Assembly: GCA_038030265.1 (NCBI GenBank)
Contig: CM075939.1
Span: forward strand, 25,029,253 to 25,093,252
DNA from: Corythucha ciliata
Taxonomy: Eukaryota; Arthropoda; Insecta; Hemiptera; Tingidae
DNA: 64,000 bases
Reading direction: 5' to 3'
A program made the translations under genes and the position numbers. This document shows, piece by piece, positions 22,600-33,976 of this stretch; position 1 is the first letter of the stretch; each line of letters starts with the position of its first letter. The notes under the pieces were generated by a model. It did no database searches and had not been told where the DNA came from. It was given only the letters and a program-made list of their open reading frames with translations.

Positions 22600-23136
22600 T
22601 TAGTTCTACCGTTTGCTACAGATAAATGTACTTACCATTCTAACGTTTGGAAACCCACATTCCTACTACAAAAACCAGAAGCAGTCGCTAACTAAATCAG
22701 CCGTCCACCGTACTTTCGCTAGAATGATGTACCAACCAGCACCTCGACAATAATAAGCAATGTTTATGAGCCAACAAGATAGGCGCTATAAACATACGAA
22801 GAAAATAATACCCATAAATGGACCCCAAAAACAATCTGCCACTTTACATAATTATCTATGAATAAAATAAATGAGATGTTATGAAAAATAAATCAAATCA
22901 CGCTAATTGAATCAATCAAATCAATTCGAAACATTACCCATGAAGAAGTAAAGAGAAATTACTACACATTGCAGCCAATGTTTCCGATTCGTAATGGGTA
23001 TTCAGGGCTTGCGTACGCGAATCACTTTTGGGCTCGGCCGGACCCCGGTGAACAAGGGATACAGCTGGTCAACAATTTGGCTCTCGTTGAGGAGGGGGGG
23101 AAATACTGATCGCAGCGTCAAATGCTTCTGGTTTGT

Positions 23137-25341
23137 AATCTCTCCTGAGCCTGAGAAGAGGTGTCCCCTGGCCCTGTCCGATGGGCGAAAGATGAGGAAC
23201 TTTCTTGAGTTTCTTGCAACATGCTGGCCTGACCTTTATTCAGCGATTTCATAATTCCGGAGGCTCTAACAAGTGTCCGATACCGGAATTTAACACCTTG
23301 ACTGTAGTGTATTATTAGTGTCCTCGATACGGGAATCGGATGCCGGTGTATCTTTAGTGTGAAAACGGTATTACAGCAACAGTCTTTTGTGATGCAGTCC
23401 CTTGTGGATCAATCCTTTTGTGGTCAAAGCTTTTTGTGGTTAAAGCCTCATTGTCGTTCGATCTTTTCGTGGTTCAAGCATTTTTTTCCGGGGTTTCCTA
23501 ATTTGCGGGTCCCCCTAAAATGTTGATTCGGACCATTCAAAGTAAAAACTATGTTGACCGGGGTACGACCGAGCCCAAAAATGGTACCCGTACTTCACGC
23601 ACCAGTTCCAACTACAAACCGGAAGCATTTGACGCTGCGATCAATATTTCCCCCACTCCTCACCGAGAGACAAATTGTTGACCAGCTGTATCCCTTGTTG
23701 ACCGGGGTCCGACCAAGTCCAAAAGTGGTACGCGTACTCCTCACGCTAGTACAAACTACAAACCAGCAGCATTTGACGCTGCGACAAGTATTTCCCCCCC
23801 TCCTCACCGAGAGCCAAATTGTTGACCAGCTGTATCCCTTGTTGACCGGGGTACGACCAAGTCCAAAAGTGATACGCGTACACCTCACGCTAGTACAGAC
23901 TACAAACCGGAAGCATTTGACACTACGACAAGTATTTCCCCCACTCCTCACCGAGAGTCAAATTGTTGACCAGCTGTATCCCTTGTTGACCGGGGTCCGA
24001 CCAAGTCCAAAAGTGGTACGCGTACTCCTCACGCTAGTACAGACTACAAACCAGAACCATTTGACGCTACGACAAGTATTTCCCCCACTCCTCACCGAGA
24101 GACAAATTGTTGCCCAGCTGTATCCGGGGTCCGACCAAGTCCAAAAGTGGTACGCGTACTCCGCTAATGTAGTGGAGAAGTTTTTTTTTATTTAATTTTT
24201 ACCCGTATAGCCCTTTCGGTCGTTAGGTGTTTGGTAAATAAAAAAAACCAACCCTAATGTTGCTTAACTATGAGCAAATTACACAGGAATAAATAAATAC
24301 CAAAGCAGATGTCCGTGTAATACTGCAAAATGGAAGATAACGATTTTTACCTTATTGGAATTCTCGTCAACTGAAAGTGCTGAAAGAACTTGACACGCGG
24401 GGCTCATGAATTAATCCAAATAAGTACTGTCAAGGAACAATGTCACTTCTTAAAAAACCAGAATGCAAAAAAAGAACGAAAATTGTATTCCGAGTCTGAG
24501 CCGCGAGCTCCGTGACGGGTAAAAACTGCTTAATCCACAAAAAACCACCAGTTCTCTCAAAGAGGGGGTTCCTTCACAGAGCTTCTTGGAATAAGAATTC
24601 TGGCTATAGGCAGCCATTTTTGCCGCCAGAATTCCAGCGTTTGAGCTCTAGTGTTAAGCTCGGTGCACACGATGCATTTTTTGAAGCATGATGATGATGG
24701 CCTGCCTGTTCTAAAAAAACAACCGGTCACTATACCGGGGATCATATGTTTTTTTTCACCATGCATGTAAACATGCTTCGAAAAATGCATCGTGTGCACC
24801 GAGCTTTAGTTCTACCGTTTGCTACAGATAAATGTACTTACCATTCTAACGTTTGGAAACCCACATTCCTACTACAAAAACCAGAAGCAGTCGCTAACTA
24901 AATCAGCCGTCCACCGTACTTTCGCTAGAATGATGTACCAACCAGCACCTCGACAATAATAAGCAATGTTTATGAGCCAACAAGATAGGCGCTATAAACA
25001 TACGAAGAAAATAATACCCATAAATGGACCCCAAAAACAATCTGCCACTTTACATAATTATCTATGAATAAAATAAATGAGATGTTATGAAAAATAAATC
25101 AAATCACGCTAATTGAATCAATCAAATCAATTCGAAACATTACCCATGAAGAAGTAAAGAGAAATTACTACACATTGCAGCCAATGTTTCCGATTCGTAA
25201 TGGGTATTCAGGGCTTGCGTACGCGAATCACTTTTGGGCTCGGCCGGACCCCGGTGAACAAGGGATACAGCTGGTCAACAATTTGGCTCTCGTTGAGGAG
25301 GGGGGGAAATACTGATCGCAGCGTCAAATGCTTCTGGTTTG
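23137..25341 (+). repeat. Tandem segmental duplication, copy 2
   Basis: Matches copy 1 with a few substitutions and indels (net length difference about 10 bp by 25200). After 25341 copy 2 continues into further inverted 144-bp units that copy 1 lacks, so copy 2 holds the complete element and copy 1 is truncated. Confidence 0.9.
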
Positions 25342-25726
25342 TAGTTTGTACTAGCGTGAGGAGTACGCGTACCACTTTTGGACTTGGTCGGACCCCGGTC
25401 AACAAGGGATACAGCTGGTCAACAATTTGGGTCTCGGTGAGGAGTGGGAGAAATACTTGTCGTAGCGTCAAATGCTTCTGGTTTGTAGTTTGTACTAGCG
25501 TGAGGAGTACGCGTACCACTTTTGGACTTGGTCGGACCCCGGTCAACATGGGATACAGCTGGTCAACAATTTGTCTCTCGGTGAGGAGTGGGGGAAATAC
25601 TGATCGCAGCGTCAAATGCTTCCGGTTTGTAGTTGGAACTGGTGCGTGAAGTACGGGTACCATTTTTGGGCTCGGTCGGACCCCGGTCAACATAGTTTTC
25701 AGTTTGAATAGTCTGAGTCAACATTA
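23518..25726. mobile_element. Foldback-like element with tandem-repeat arms
   Basis: The left arm (23553 to about 24168) has units starting at 23553, 23697, 23841, 23985 and a shortened fifth. The right arm (about 25203-25696) holds three to four units in the opposite orientation. Outside the arrays both ends carry an inverted end, AATGTTGACTCAGAC-like, next to TA. The ~1-kb centre has no convincing coding frame. Long inverted arms made of tandem subunits recall Drosophila Foldback elements; homology to them is not shown. Copy 1 of the same element starts at about 21303. Confidence 0.75.
24657..24805. mobile_element. Harbinger-like MITE inside foldback interior (copy 2)
   Basis: Same 149-bp element as at 22451-22599 with the same TTA flanks. 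The minus-strand frame 24557-24799 crosses it and is not a gene. Confidence 0.75.
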
Positions 25727-25749
25727 TAGAACCTTCCCTAATTTGCAGA

Positions 25750-25772
25750 CAAAAAAAAAAAAAAAAAAAAAA

Positions 25773-25813
<41 letters not shown>
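25750..25813 (+). repeat. Poly(A) tract
   Basis: More than 60 A residues with a single C near position 25772, lying directly between the foldback right end and the 165-bp array. It may be a retroposition tail, and its length is unreliable in assembly. Confidence 0.9.
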
Positions 25814-25814
<1 letters not shown>

Positions 25815-25820
25815 GTTGCG

Positions 25821-26480
25821 GGCCGGCCCTTTGAAGTGCACCAATTGAGCCCAACTTTGGCACAAGAAACTCTCACACCAATAGGTACAACCTCACAAAG
25901 TTTCATTGCCCTAGCACCAAAAGTAATGGTACTTTACTTATAGGCCCAACTGCCAATAAATGCTGACCGGCGACAAAAGTGAGCGGGCCGGCCCTTTAAA
26001 GTGCGCCAATTGAGCCCAAATTCGGCACAAGAAACTCTGACACCAATAGGTACAACCACACGAAGTTTCACCGACCTAGCACCAAAAGTAATGGTACTTT
26101 ACTTCGCGGCCCAACTTCCAATAAATGCTGACCGGCGACAAAAGTGAGCGGGCCGGCCCTTTAAAGTGCGCCAATTGAGCCCAACTTTGGCACAAGAAAC
26201 TCTCGAACCAATAGCAACACCCACACAAAGTTTCATTGCCCTAGCACCAAACGTAATGGCACTTTACTTCGAGGCCCAACTGCCAAGAAATGCTGACCGG
26301 CGACAAAAGTGTTCGGGCCGGCCCTTTAAAGTGCGCCAATTGAGCCCAAATTTGGCACAAGAAACTCTCGATTCAATAGCAACAACCACACAAAGTTTCA
26401 TTGCCCTAGCACCAAAAGTAATGGTACTTTACTTATAGGCCCAACGGCCAAGAAATGCTGACCGGGGACAAAATTGTAGG
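25821..26480 (+). repeat. 165-bp tandem array, four units
   Basis: Units begin GGCCGGCCCTTT at 25821, 25986, 26151 and 26316, exactly 165 bp apart, and the last ends near 26480. 165 bp is 55 codons, which explains the open frame at 26166-26438; I do not regard it as coding. GGCCGGCC is an internal palindrome in each unit. Confidence 0.9.
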
Positions 26481-27450
26481 TCCTATTCTTTGTCCATGGG
26501 ATATCTCATGATTAAAAACGCACCCTTAGAGAGTAAGGCCCTTGTCTTTGTATATTCGCAAACCAGACAATTTTTATTTTATCGACCAAAATAATGGACC
26601 AATACGTACTTGCACATTTTTCAAGCAATGATTTTTCTTGAAGAGGGATCTTCAACAAGCCAATTGCTCACATTAAACATTGAAAGCAATCATGGGTTTT
26701 TTTAAAGTGAATTTTCAAACATTTTGTGTTGGAGTTTGATTACGTCGAAGGTTATTTAATGAATGGTTGTGCGAGGAAGAAGGGGTAAAACGTGTTTTTT
26801 TTATTTGGGACAATTTTTCTTGTTTCTGTAAACAAAAAATGTCTCAAACGTTTCCCTTGCACCATCCATCCCCTCCTGTTGAACATTGAAATTTCTTTAA
26901 AAATCACCAGATGCACCAATCGGGCTGCAACCACCGTTGATTTCCTTCTCTCCATGTGCCAATTCATCGGTATAACTTCTCTCCCAAATCGGACATTCAT
27001 GCAAGTTTCCCATTTTGATTTTAATAACTAATTTGAGCTAGTAAAAATCATGGGTAACTGCGTGTAAGGAGCTTTCGTAAAATGACATCATACATAATAT
27101 GAAAAATTTCGCTCCGGCAGCTGGCGGTCGGAAAAAGTGCATTTCATTTTGTATACGGATACCCTAAGCCGTCCCAGAAGTAATAATGTTGAGACCATAA
27201 TATGTTTCGTGCGTCACAGTGTTTGCTGCCGGTGTTGCTTAAGCTGAACTTAATGGGAATCAAAGGCTACTTCAAAATGGAATCATCGTACCGAATATAA
27301 TGCTTCTGGAATCAACTGGTCATTTATAGTGAATTTTTTACCAGTCCAAGCCCTATTACCCCCCCTCCCTTAATGTCGACGATTTGGCCCAAGTGCAATA
27401 CCGATCGCGGTCTTATGACGACTGATATCGGGCTAACAAGACCACACACT
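26481..27450. other. Intergenic, repeat fragment at 27115-27150
   Basis: No gene. At about 27115, gctccggcagctggc and agtgcatttcatttt recur; these same words occur in the inverted-repeat elements at 38152-39897 and 61923-62326. Confidence 0.4.
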
Positions 27451-27479
27451 TACCAAACCAAAAACAAAAAAGTAATTTA

Positions 27480-28364
27480 ATTGCTGCTCCAAAAAAAAGG
27501 TACAGGGAATTGGTTCTTGAAGTGTCTGACCCAGTTTTAGCTCCCGTGATGGCTCCGAGAGATGCTAAACAAGTAAGCAATACGTTGTCTGCTGAAAGAG
27601 AACGGAAGAGTATTTCGTCTGACGACATCCCCGGATTATATGTCCTGCAGCCGGAAATTGATTTCGTCCAAAGCCTCCAGTTACTGCCCTTTTTTTTCAG
27701 GCATATTCTATTCTTGTCAATCTATGGAGTTTTTTTTAAACCATAGTAGTCTTCCTTCTTGTGTTTTATTTTACGATACCACTTTTTTATTAGGTGATTT
27801 TTATTTATCAGTATTAAGTTACTCTCATCCTTTATTTGTAAACAAACCAGTGATTCCTCTAGCTTACCTCATCCACCACGAAAAAAAAAGAAATTATCCA
27901 TTCACACTTTTTCGAATTCTTAAAAAGGAATTACCCTGCTATCGGAAGTGTTCCAGTAGTGACCGACAGAGAAAAGGCAATCGTCAACGCCATCAGCAAA
28001 GTTTTACCTGAATGTTTCCATGTTTTCTGCTGGAACCACATCCAAAGGGACGTAACCTACTGGATCCGTAAACAAAGAAACTCCTCCGAACATGACGAAA
28101 ATATATATTCCTCTCATGTTTGGGATCTACTTGACAGCATCGATGAAACTTCATTTGATAAAAAATTGGAAGATATGTCTAAACACCGGAGCCGGGAATT
28201 CATCAAATATTTCGAAGAGCATTTACTCAGTGATGTGTTTAAAAGTGGAAGCTGGTAGCCAGAGGCATCTACAATGAACGCAGTGGAATCACAATAAATC
28301 CAGCTGAAAGTTTCAACGCCGTGCTGAAAAGATGCACAGATCACAAAGAAATGCCTGCCCAGGT
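27480..28364 (+). pseudogene. MULE-type transposase fragment, frameshifted
   Basis: Shifting between frames gives the core of a Mutator-like transposase. There is an N-terminal piece around 27510-27690 (KQVSNTLSAERERKS, then a DFVQSLQLLP motif) and then the DDE-domain start VLFYDTTFLLGDFYLS (about 27757). Next come the IPLAYLIHHEKK block and PVVTDREKAIVNAI (about 27948). A CWNHIQRDV motif follows (about 28027), then INPAESFNAVLKR just before the gap. At least three frame changes occur, near 27690 (poly-T), 27930 (poly-A) and 28255, and the C-terminal part is cut off by the N run. It is inactive as written, unless some homopolymer shifts are sequencing errors. Confidence 0.82.
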
Positions 28365-28864
28365 NNNNNNNNNNNNNNNNNNNNNNNNNNNNNNNNNNNN
28401 NNNNNNNNNNNNNNNNNNNNNNNNNNNNNNNNNNNNNNNNNNNNNNNNNNNNNNNNNNNNNNNNNNNNNNNNNNNNNNNNNNNNNNNNNNNNNNNNNNNN
28501 NNNNNNNNNNNNNNNNNNNNNNNNNNNNNNNNNNNNNNNNNNNNNNNNNNNNNNNNNNNNNNNNNNNNNNNNNNNNNNNNNNNNNNNNNNNNNNNNNNNN
28601 NNNNNNNNNNNNNNNNNNNNNNNNNNNNNNNNNNNNNNNNNNNNNNNNNNNNNNNNNNNNNNNNNNNNNNNNNNNNNNNNNNNNNNNNNNNNNNNNNNNN
28701 NNNNNNNNNNNNNNNNNNNNNNNNNNNNNNNNNNNNNNNNNNNNNNNNNNNNNNNNNNNNNNNNNNNNNNNNNNNNNNNNNNNNNNNNNNNNNNNNNNNN
28801 NNNNNNNNNNNNNNNNNNNNNNNNNNNNNNNNNNNNNNNNNNNNNNNNNNNNNNNNNNNNNNNN
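28365..28864. other. Assembly gap, 500 N
   Basis: Exactly 500 N, the same size as the second gap, so probably a fixed placeholder of unknown true length. Open frames drawn across it are artefacts. Confidence 0.98.
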
Positions 28865-29657
28865 GGATTACGTTATTTGTGTTGGCAAAAGTCTTCGCCA
28901 TAACTTTGCCGCTCTGCAAAGCGTTGCAATCGGTTAATATGGACTTGGGATGCTCAATGTCATTGGCTAAAGACACTCGTCAAAAATTTGAAGAGATGCG
29001 AAAAGACGCAGAAAAAGAGTTCAAGGCAGTGTACGCAGAAACAGGATTTCTGTCGAAAAAATGGGATCGAAATCTCTGTGCCTCGCACAGGTTCAAAACA
29101 AACCGGAAGGACCAACGTTCCTCACTCCGATGCCGAAGAGTACTACAGAAGGAGTATTTTCATCCCTCTTTTGGACGCGTTCATCACGCACCTTCACGAC
29201 CGATTTTTGCCCCACGTGAACATCCTCACAGGCTTTGACGTCTTACTTCCAAAGACTAATGAAGGAGTTGATGAAGAGAAGCTCAAAAAACTCTTCAGCA
29301 AGTAGGAACATTTTTTAGATGCTATCAGTTTCGGTGTCATTCTCGGCGAAGTAACGCTGTGGCATCAGGTACTACAAGGCTTGGATAAAATACTGACAAA
29401 TGCGTTCGACGCTCTAGCGATTTTGATAAGCGGAAAATCGACATTGTTTCCGAACGTCCTCACCTTACTAAAAATTTTGGTTACCCTTCCCGTTACGACG
29501 TCGGAAAATGAGAGGGCTTTTTCGACGCTGCGAAATTCTACCACGGCTCAACGGCTTAGCGCTAATGAACATCAACAGAGAGATCGGACTTAATGTTGAT
29601 GAAGTGGTTGACTTTTTGAGCAAATCAAAAAAAAGGAAACTCGATTTTTCATCGTAA
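28865..29657 (+). pseudogene. hAT-family transposase C-terminal part, frameshifted
   Basis: Downstream of the gap the sequence reads LAKVFAITLPLCKALQ and an acidic region ending SKKWD. After a frame change near 29060 it continues ISVPRTGSKQ, then EEYYRRSIFIPLLD. A TAG at 29303 interrupts the frame. The hAT dimerisation motif follows: FPNVLTLLKILVTLPVTT (about 29447), SENERAFSTLR, and, after another shift near 29540, LALMNINREIGLNVDEVV to a stop at 29655-29657. The tail resembles ZMYM1-like or THAP0-like proteins derived from hAT transposases. It is a different superfamily from the MULE before the gap, so the two are separate elements. Confidence 0.82.
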
Positions 29658-32204
29658 AATTTTAATTTATGGGCAATCTAGTTTTTATTCAATTTTTTTT
29701 TTTTTTAATAATTTTTTTCTTTCTGCTATACCTAAACGTGAAATAAACTTGTTCTTGAAACCCTATAGAATAATTGCGTCTCCTACAAGAAATGACCCCT
29801 GTTTTAAATTCTTTGAAATGTCTATATTTTAACCCCCCCCCCCCAGAATAAATCCTGGGCATGCTACTGGTCTGATGTATGAAAGGGGGACTGTGCACCT
29901 CTGCCTCGTCGTGTCTGGGATTGGAAGTCTCTTGCTTGAACTAAATGAGTTGGCATGAGCGAGATTTTGAGTTGATCTCGTTGAATTCCCAACAGTTTCC
30001 CTTTCACGTTCTCAGTGTGACGATTGTTTTAAAGGCACGATTCTTTTTTGGGGCAATTACAAAGCTCTTTGGTCATTAATCAGTAGTGAATCACTTATCT
30101 CCCTTCGTGCCACGAGCCCCAAGGAAGGAAAGCAAAGTATAAATTCATCTATCGTCGTCATCTGTAATCATTGAGGCGAGAATAGGAACACTCGTCACTA
30201 ATATCACTTATATTTTGAATTCGCGCCTTTAACTTTTCGAGACGAGACCGAGACTTTCGAGGCCGTGACGAGACCGACTTTTCATGATCGAGACCGAGAC
30301 CAACCCCTCATGAGCGAGACCGAGACCACTCAAGTCTCGTCTCGGTCTCGGTCTCGTGCATCACTACCGTGTACGGAGGTTCGAATACTTGAAACGGACT
30401 TGAAGTCTCGCCTTGGAGACCAGCACTAACTCGCACCACTGTGAAGCGTGATGCAATAGTAGCCTTCTACCAAGAAGGGGACCTTCTGTCCGATTCCACT
30501 GAGATAAAGTCACTAAGGCCTAAGTGCCCGGTTCCAAGGTTAAAATGACAGTTTACGGCCCAAATAGTCCATTTCTGGTGAATTACAAGGTCACTGATGA
30601 TTACATACATAATAAATGGTTAAACATTTATATTCTTGTAGTCAATGGCCAGTTTCACGAATATTCAACTTTAGGGATTCACAGTGTGTAATTTCCCCGA
30701 TCATCGGGAGCAATCAGTCATCCCTTGAACGCATGATTTTAAATTGCATACTCCAGATAATCGCCTTCTATCGATGAAAACCTTCAAATTAATAGTGCCT
30801 ACTAATTAGTAAAACGTTTCTCTGTAGGCTGACCTTTTGACATGAATGGACCAGGCCAATTAATTCGCCTTGTTACTTTTTTTCAATATCAATTAGCGTC
30901 CGAATAATGCGCCCTGATCAAAAAATGTTTTTCTCAATTTAATGAAGGAGAAGGGTGCAGTGAAAGATTGGCCTAGAACAACATAATTATTCAAAAGTTG
31001 TGTAATAATTATTTGGCAAGTATAACGATTACTGTTCACGAGCGGACGGGGGGTTTTTCCTCTTAACAGACCGATTCTAATTCAGACTGATCATTTCAAC
31101 CGTTTAAATTGAGCCCTTTTAGTGTAGAAATTACTCCAAGTCACACAACGGCAATCTCTTTTTTAAGAAGAGAGGGAGAAAAAAGAATTATGACACTTTA
31201 AAAAAACGAGTTCACACTTTGGAACAACGCGAGAAAAACGTCAAAGAAAACTGGGCTAGTTCAAGAACGAAAAAACTTTCTTAATTAACTTTAAAGAAAG
31301 CAAAAGAGGGAGAATGAACGAATCAATCAAATTCGTGTTTATACCTATACAGAAAACTTGGTTTTCAGTCTTCGAGCGCCTGCTAGAGCGTGATGACAAG
31401 ATCCAAGCGTGAGGCGATTTTCGAGTGTACTGTTTGCGAGCAAAAGTATGAGCACGTATGAGTCAAAGATTCAAATGACGCATTTGGTTCAAACTTTACG
31501 TCCCGGACAAGTGAAGACAATTGACTCGTCAGATCAGATCATGATTGCTGGTACGAATTCCGCTTTCGTTATAGGCTCATTAAAGAGAGGTTTAACGTGC
31601 ATGATAGAAAGCCCCTTTTAGGACCCACCGTCCTCTATCGCTGAATCGAACCGAAAATGTTTACCAACTTGGCACCTCCCGAGCACATCACGCGTTCACC
31701 TCTTCCACCTTTGTCTTTCAAATCGATTAGCGATCAAACCTTCTCCGAATTTACGTCATCCCCTATTTGAGGCCTTTAGCCCTTTTAATTCTACATCTTT
31801 CAAGTTCAGTTAATCGCGAGCCACCTAAAAGCATCCTTAACAGTGTTCTGTATTAGAAGAAAATGTAAGCTGTATGGATAAGAACAGAAGAGAAAGTAGA
31901 CGTGGAAGTTTCTTTCAACAGATGCGCCAACTGAAAGAAAAAGAAACTGCATGATTCATACATTTCGGTATTAACTCGAACTCAAACTTCTTCGTGTGTG
32001 GACGTTCGTAAAGTTGTGATAAACCGGTAAAGTTTTTGGGTTTATCAACATGTTTACTTGAATAGCAAGGAGGGCGACCTGTCCGCGATCGTCAGCCCTC
32101 TCCCAATCAGAATTTAAAACCCAAATTCTGTGTGTGAGAATAAAAATGGAGAAAATCAAGAGATGTTTTTTCTTTTGGGGTCACGGCAAATCCACACCCT
32201 CCGG
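29658..32204. other. Intergenic; GAGACCGAGAC repeat at 30230-30355
   Basis: No supported gene in 2.5 kb. At 30236-30355 a GAGACCGAGAC-type simple repeat changes strand halfway (gagaccgagac then gtctcggtctcg), so it can fold on itself. Confidence 0.5.
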
Positions 32205-32327
32205 GCCCCCTATTCTGTAACTCGTAACGCACGCGTTGCGTTAGCAAAATTTCTCAGCTGATTACTTTCAATTATTCACCTTGTTTATTTCGCTAACGCA
32301 CGCGTTAAGAGTCACAGAATAGGTGGG
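32205..32327. mobile_element. MITE with CCTATTCTGT ends
   Basis: Left CCTATTCTGTAACTCGTAAC is mirrored at the right by a complement reading CCTATTCTGTGACTCTTAAC, and both arms then contain cgcacgcgtt. About 37-bp arms, no coding capacity. Confidence 0.7.
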
Positions 32328-32982
32328 CTGGTTCCATAACTCGATTTTTCAGCTCCCAGATTCAACTAGACTGCCAAAAAACGAATAATTACCCTTACCA
32401 CATTAAGTTTTTGTTTGTTTAGTTAAAAAAACTCAGTTTGGGCCCCAAGAAGTCAATACATACACCGCAAAAACAAGATTGGAGGGTTTATTATAGATAA
32501 TTCAAGGTTTGGGTGGAGAACCCCATGATACTTTTATGTTCCCGATTTTCGCGTGCATTAATTAATGCATGTTGTGAAAAAACAAAAACTAAAAAAGAGA
32601 ACTACAAGGCCGTAACAATTTGTTCAGCTACCAGAGGGTCCCCTGCTGATTTCTTGCTGGTTATAAGGACCATGGGTGGGCGAGTTTTATTGAGGCACCT
32701 CACGACAACTTTTGTTCCACACATTATATTGATACCCATTCTCGTCGCAGCTGGAGTATGGAGTCAATGCTATGAAGGAAGAATTTTGCGACGTTTTATT
32801 CATTTTCTGGGGGCCTATATCAAAACTTATTCTCTCGCATTAACGCACCTAATAAGGCTTTTAAAAACTTATAGGTTATGTTAGCAATAATAAACGCTCA
32901 CTAAAAACCGAATACGGTTTCTTATTACTGAATTTCGCGGGGTGACCTAAGTCAAAAACCATTTTCGCGGATTTTGAACACT
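32328..32982. other. Intergenic, unsupported 123-codon frame
   Basis: The + frame 32513-32884 is the longest here but shows no motif, and its last third overlaps nothing conserved that I recognise. From about 32905 the degenerate minisatellite words (ttcgcggattttgaac) appear. Confidence 0.4.
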
Positions 32983-33220
32983 AAAGGTCAATACAGACTA
33001 CTCGGACGTGACATGGGAACACGTGGGATATAAAATTCCAGCACAGGCTTTTGTTTATTAACGTTCAAATTGCTCTGACACGCATCATCCTACGTGTTCC
33101 TACGTAGCGTCAGAGCAATGTGAATATAAAAAAAACAAAAGCCTCTACTGGAATGTTGTATCACACGTCGGATTCAACATGCGGGTTCCCAAGTCACGTC
33201 AAGTAGTCTGTATTTACCTT
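32983..33220. mobile_element. MITE with ~100-bp inverted repeats
   Basis: Left arm aaggtcaatacagactactc and the complement of the right arm aaggtaaatacagactactt match for about 100 bp with small indels; the shared inner end is attgctctgac. The centre is only about 30 bp. Confidence 0.72.
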
Positions 33221-33249
33221 AAGACTGCATATAATATACTCTGCGTCTG

Positions 33250-33660
33250 TGAAGCCTATTGCAACCAAACCAAATTCCCTCGAAAAATATGAAGTATTTT
33301 TATAGGTGGCACCGACTCCACAGAAGCCGAAAAAACCATATTCGCAGGTTTGACTCACTAAAAAATCAATGTCTTGTGTTTCAATCTCTAGAAAACCAAT
33401 TTATTTCGCGGATTTTTCTCAAGAAACACCAATTTTCATGTTACAGGCTCACTAGAAATCCAATTTCACGTGTGTATTTTGTTGCTGAAAACCCTATTTC
33501 GCGGAGTCACCTGTAGTCTAGTCAATGAATGATGAAAAACGAGTGTAGACGACATGGTTGGCTTAGTGATTTTTTATTTTTACGCTTTGTTTGTGGTAGT
33601 TAAACATACTAACTGGTAGTTAAACATACTACTGTGGGAGGTAAACATACTAAAAGTCTC
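33250..33660 (+). repeat. Degenerate minisatellite plus 20-bp triplication
   Basis: 33250-33520 repeats the aaaaccaattt...cgcgga...ctc pattern of the 17.9-kb array. At 33596-33655 a ~20-bp word (ggtagttaaacatactaac) is present three times in tandem. Confidence 0.6.
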
Positions 33661-33976
33661 CGGACGTCCGATGTGAGCGGGCTGTTGGAGACCACCGGGA
33701 CTTGTTTCATTATGTCTTTCCTAATTATTCCTGTCTTCCTAATTATGTCTGACCCCGCACTTCGTACCACCAGGACTACTTCTTAAAATATATAGCTGAC
33801 GAAATTTGCCACAAGTTTTTCCCCAGGAACGTCTTGTTATTCCTAATAGTTTCCAACTTACGTGACTCGGAAATATTGGATTTTTTTTTTTTTTTGTTCA
33901 AAAACGCCATTTTCACTGAGAGCTTTCACTGAGAGCAGTTTTTGTCTCTTTTGGTTGCAACGACTACACCTTCATA

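Larger units (their letters stand above)
20921..23136 (+). repeat. Tandem segmental duplication, copy 1
   Basis: The sequence from aatctctcctgagcctgag (20921) is repeated almost identically from 23137, an offset of 2216 bp. The copy includes about 380 bp of flank, the 144-bp array, the element interior and a single inverted 144-bp unit, and it breaks off abruptly at the start of copy 2. The flank carries a degenerate 16-bp tandem repeat (ttttgtggtcaaagc type) at about 21165-21275. Confidence 0.9.

Noticed and set aside
25208..25693. 161-residue minus frame and the 149-residue plus frame over the same array
   Set aside because: Both are read-throughs of the 144-bp tandem unit, whose length is a multiple of three; no conserved protein motif.
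26166..26438. 90-residue frame in the 165-bp array
   Set aside because: Another product of a repeat length divisible by three.
21338..26480. CRISPR array or phage-like repeat system
   Set aside because: Repeats are contiguous with no unique spacers, the context is eukaryotic, and no cas-like genes exist.
28321..29238. Long + frames across the first N run (also 28332-28937, and 28341-28976 on -)
   Set aside because: Most of each frame is N; the two real flanks belong to different transposase superfamilies.
32513..32884. 123-residue plus frame
   Set aside because: No motif, no splice partners, and repeat words at its margin; chance frame length is plausible here.
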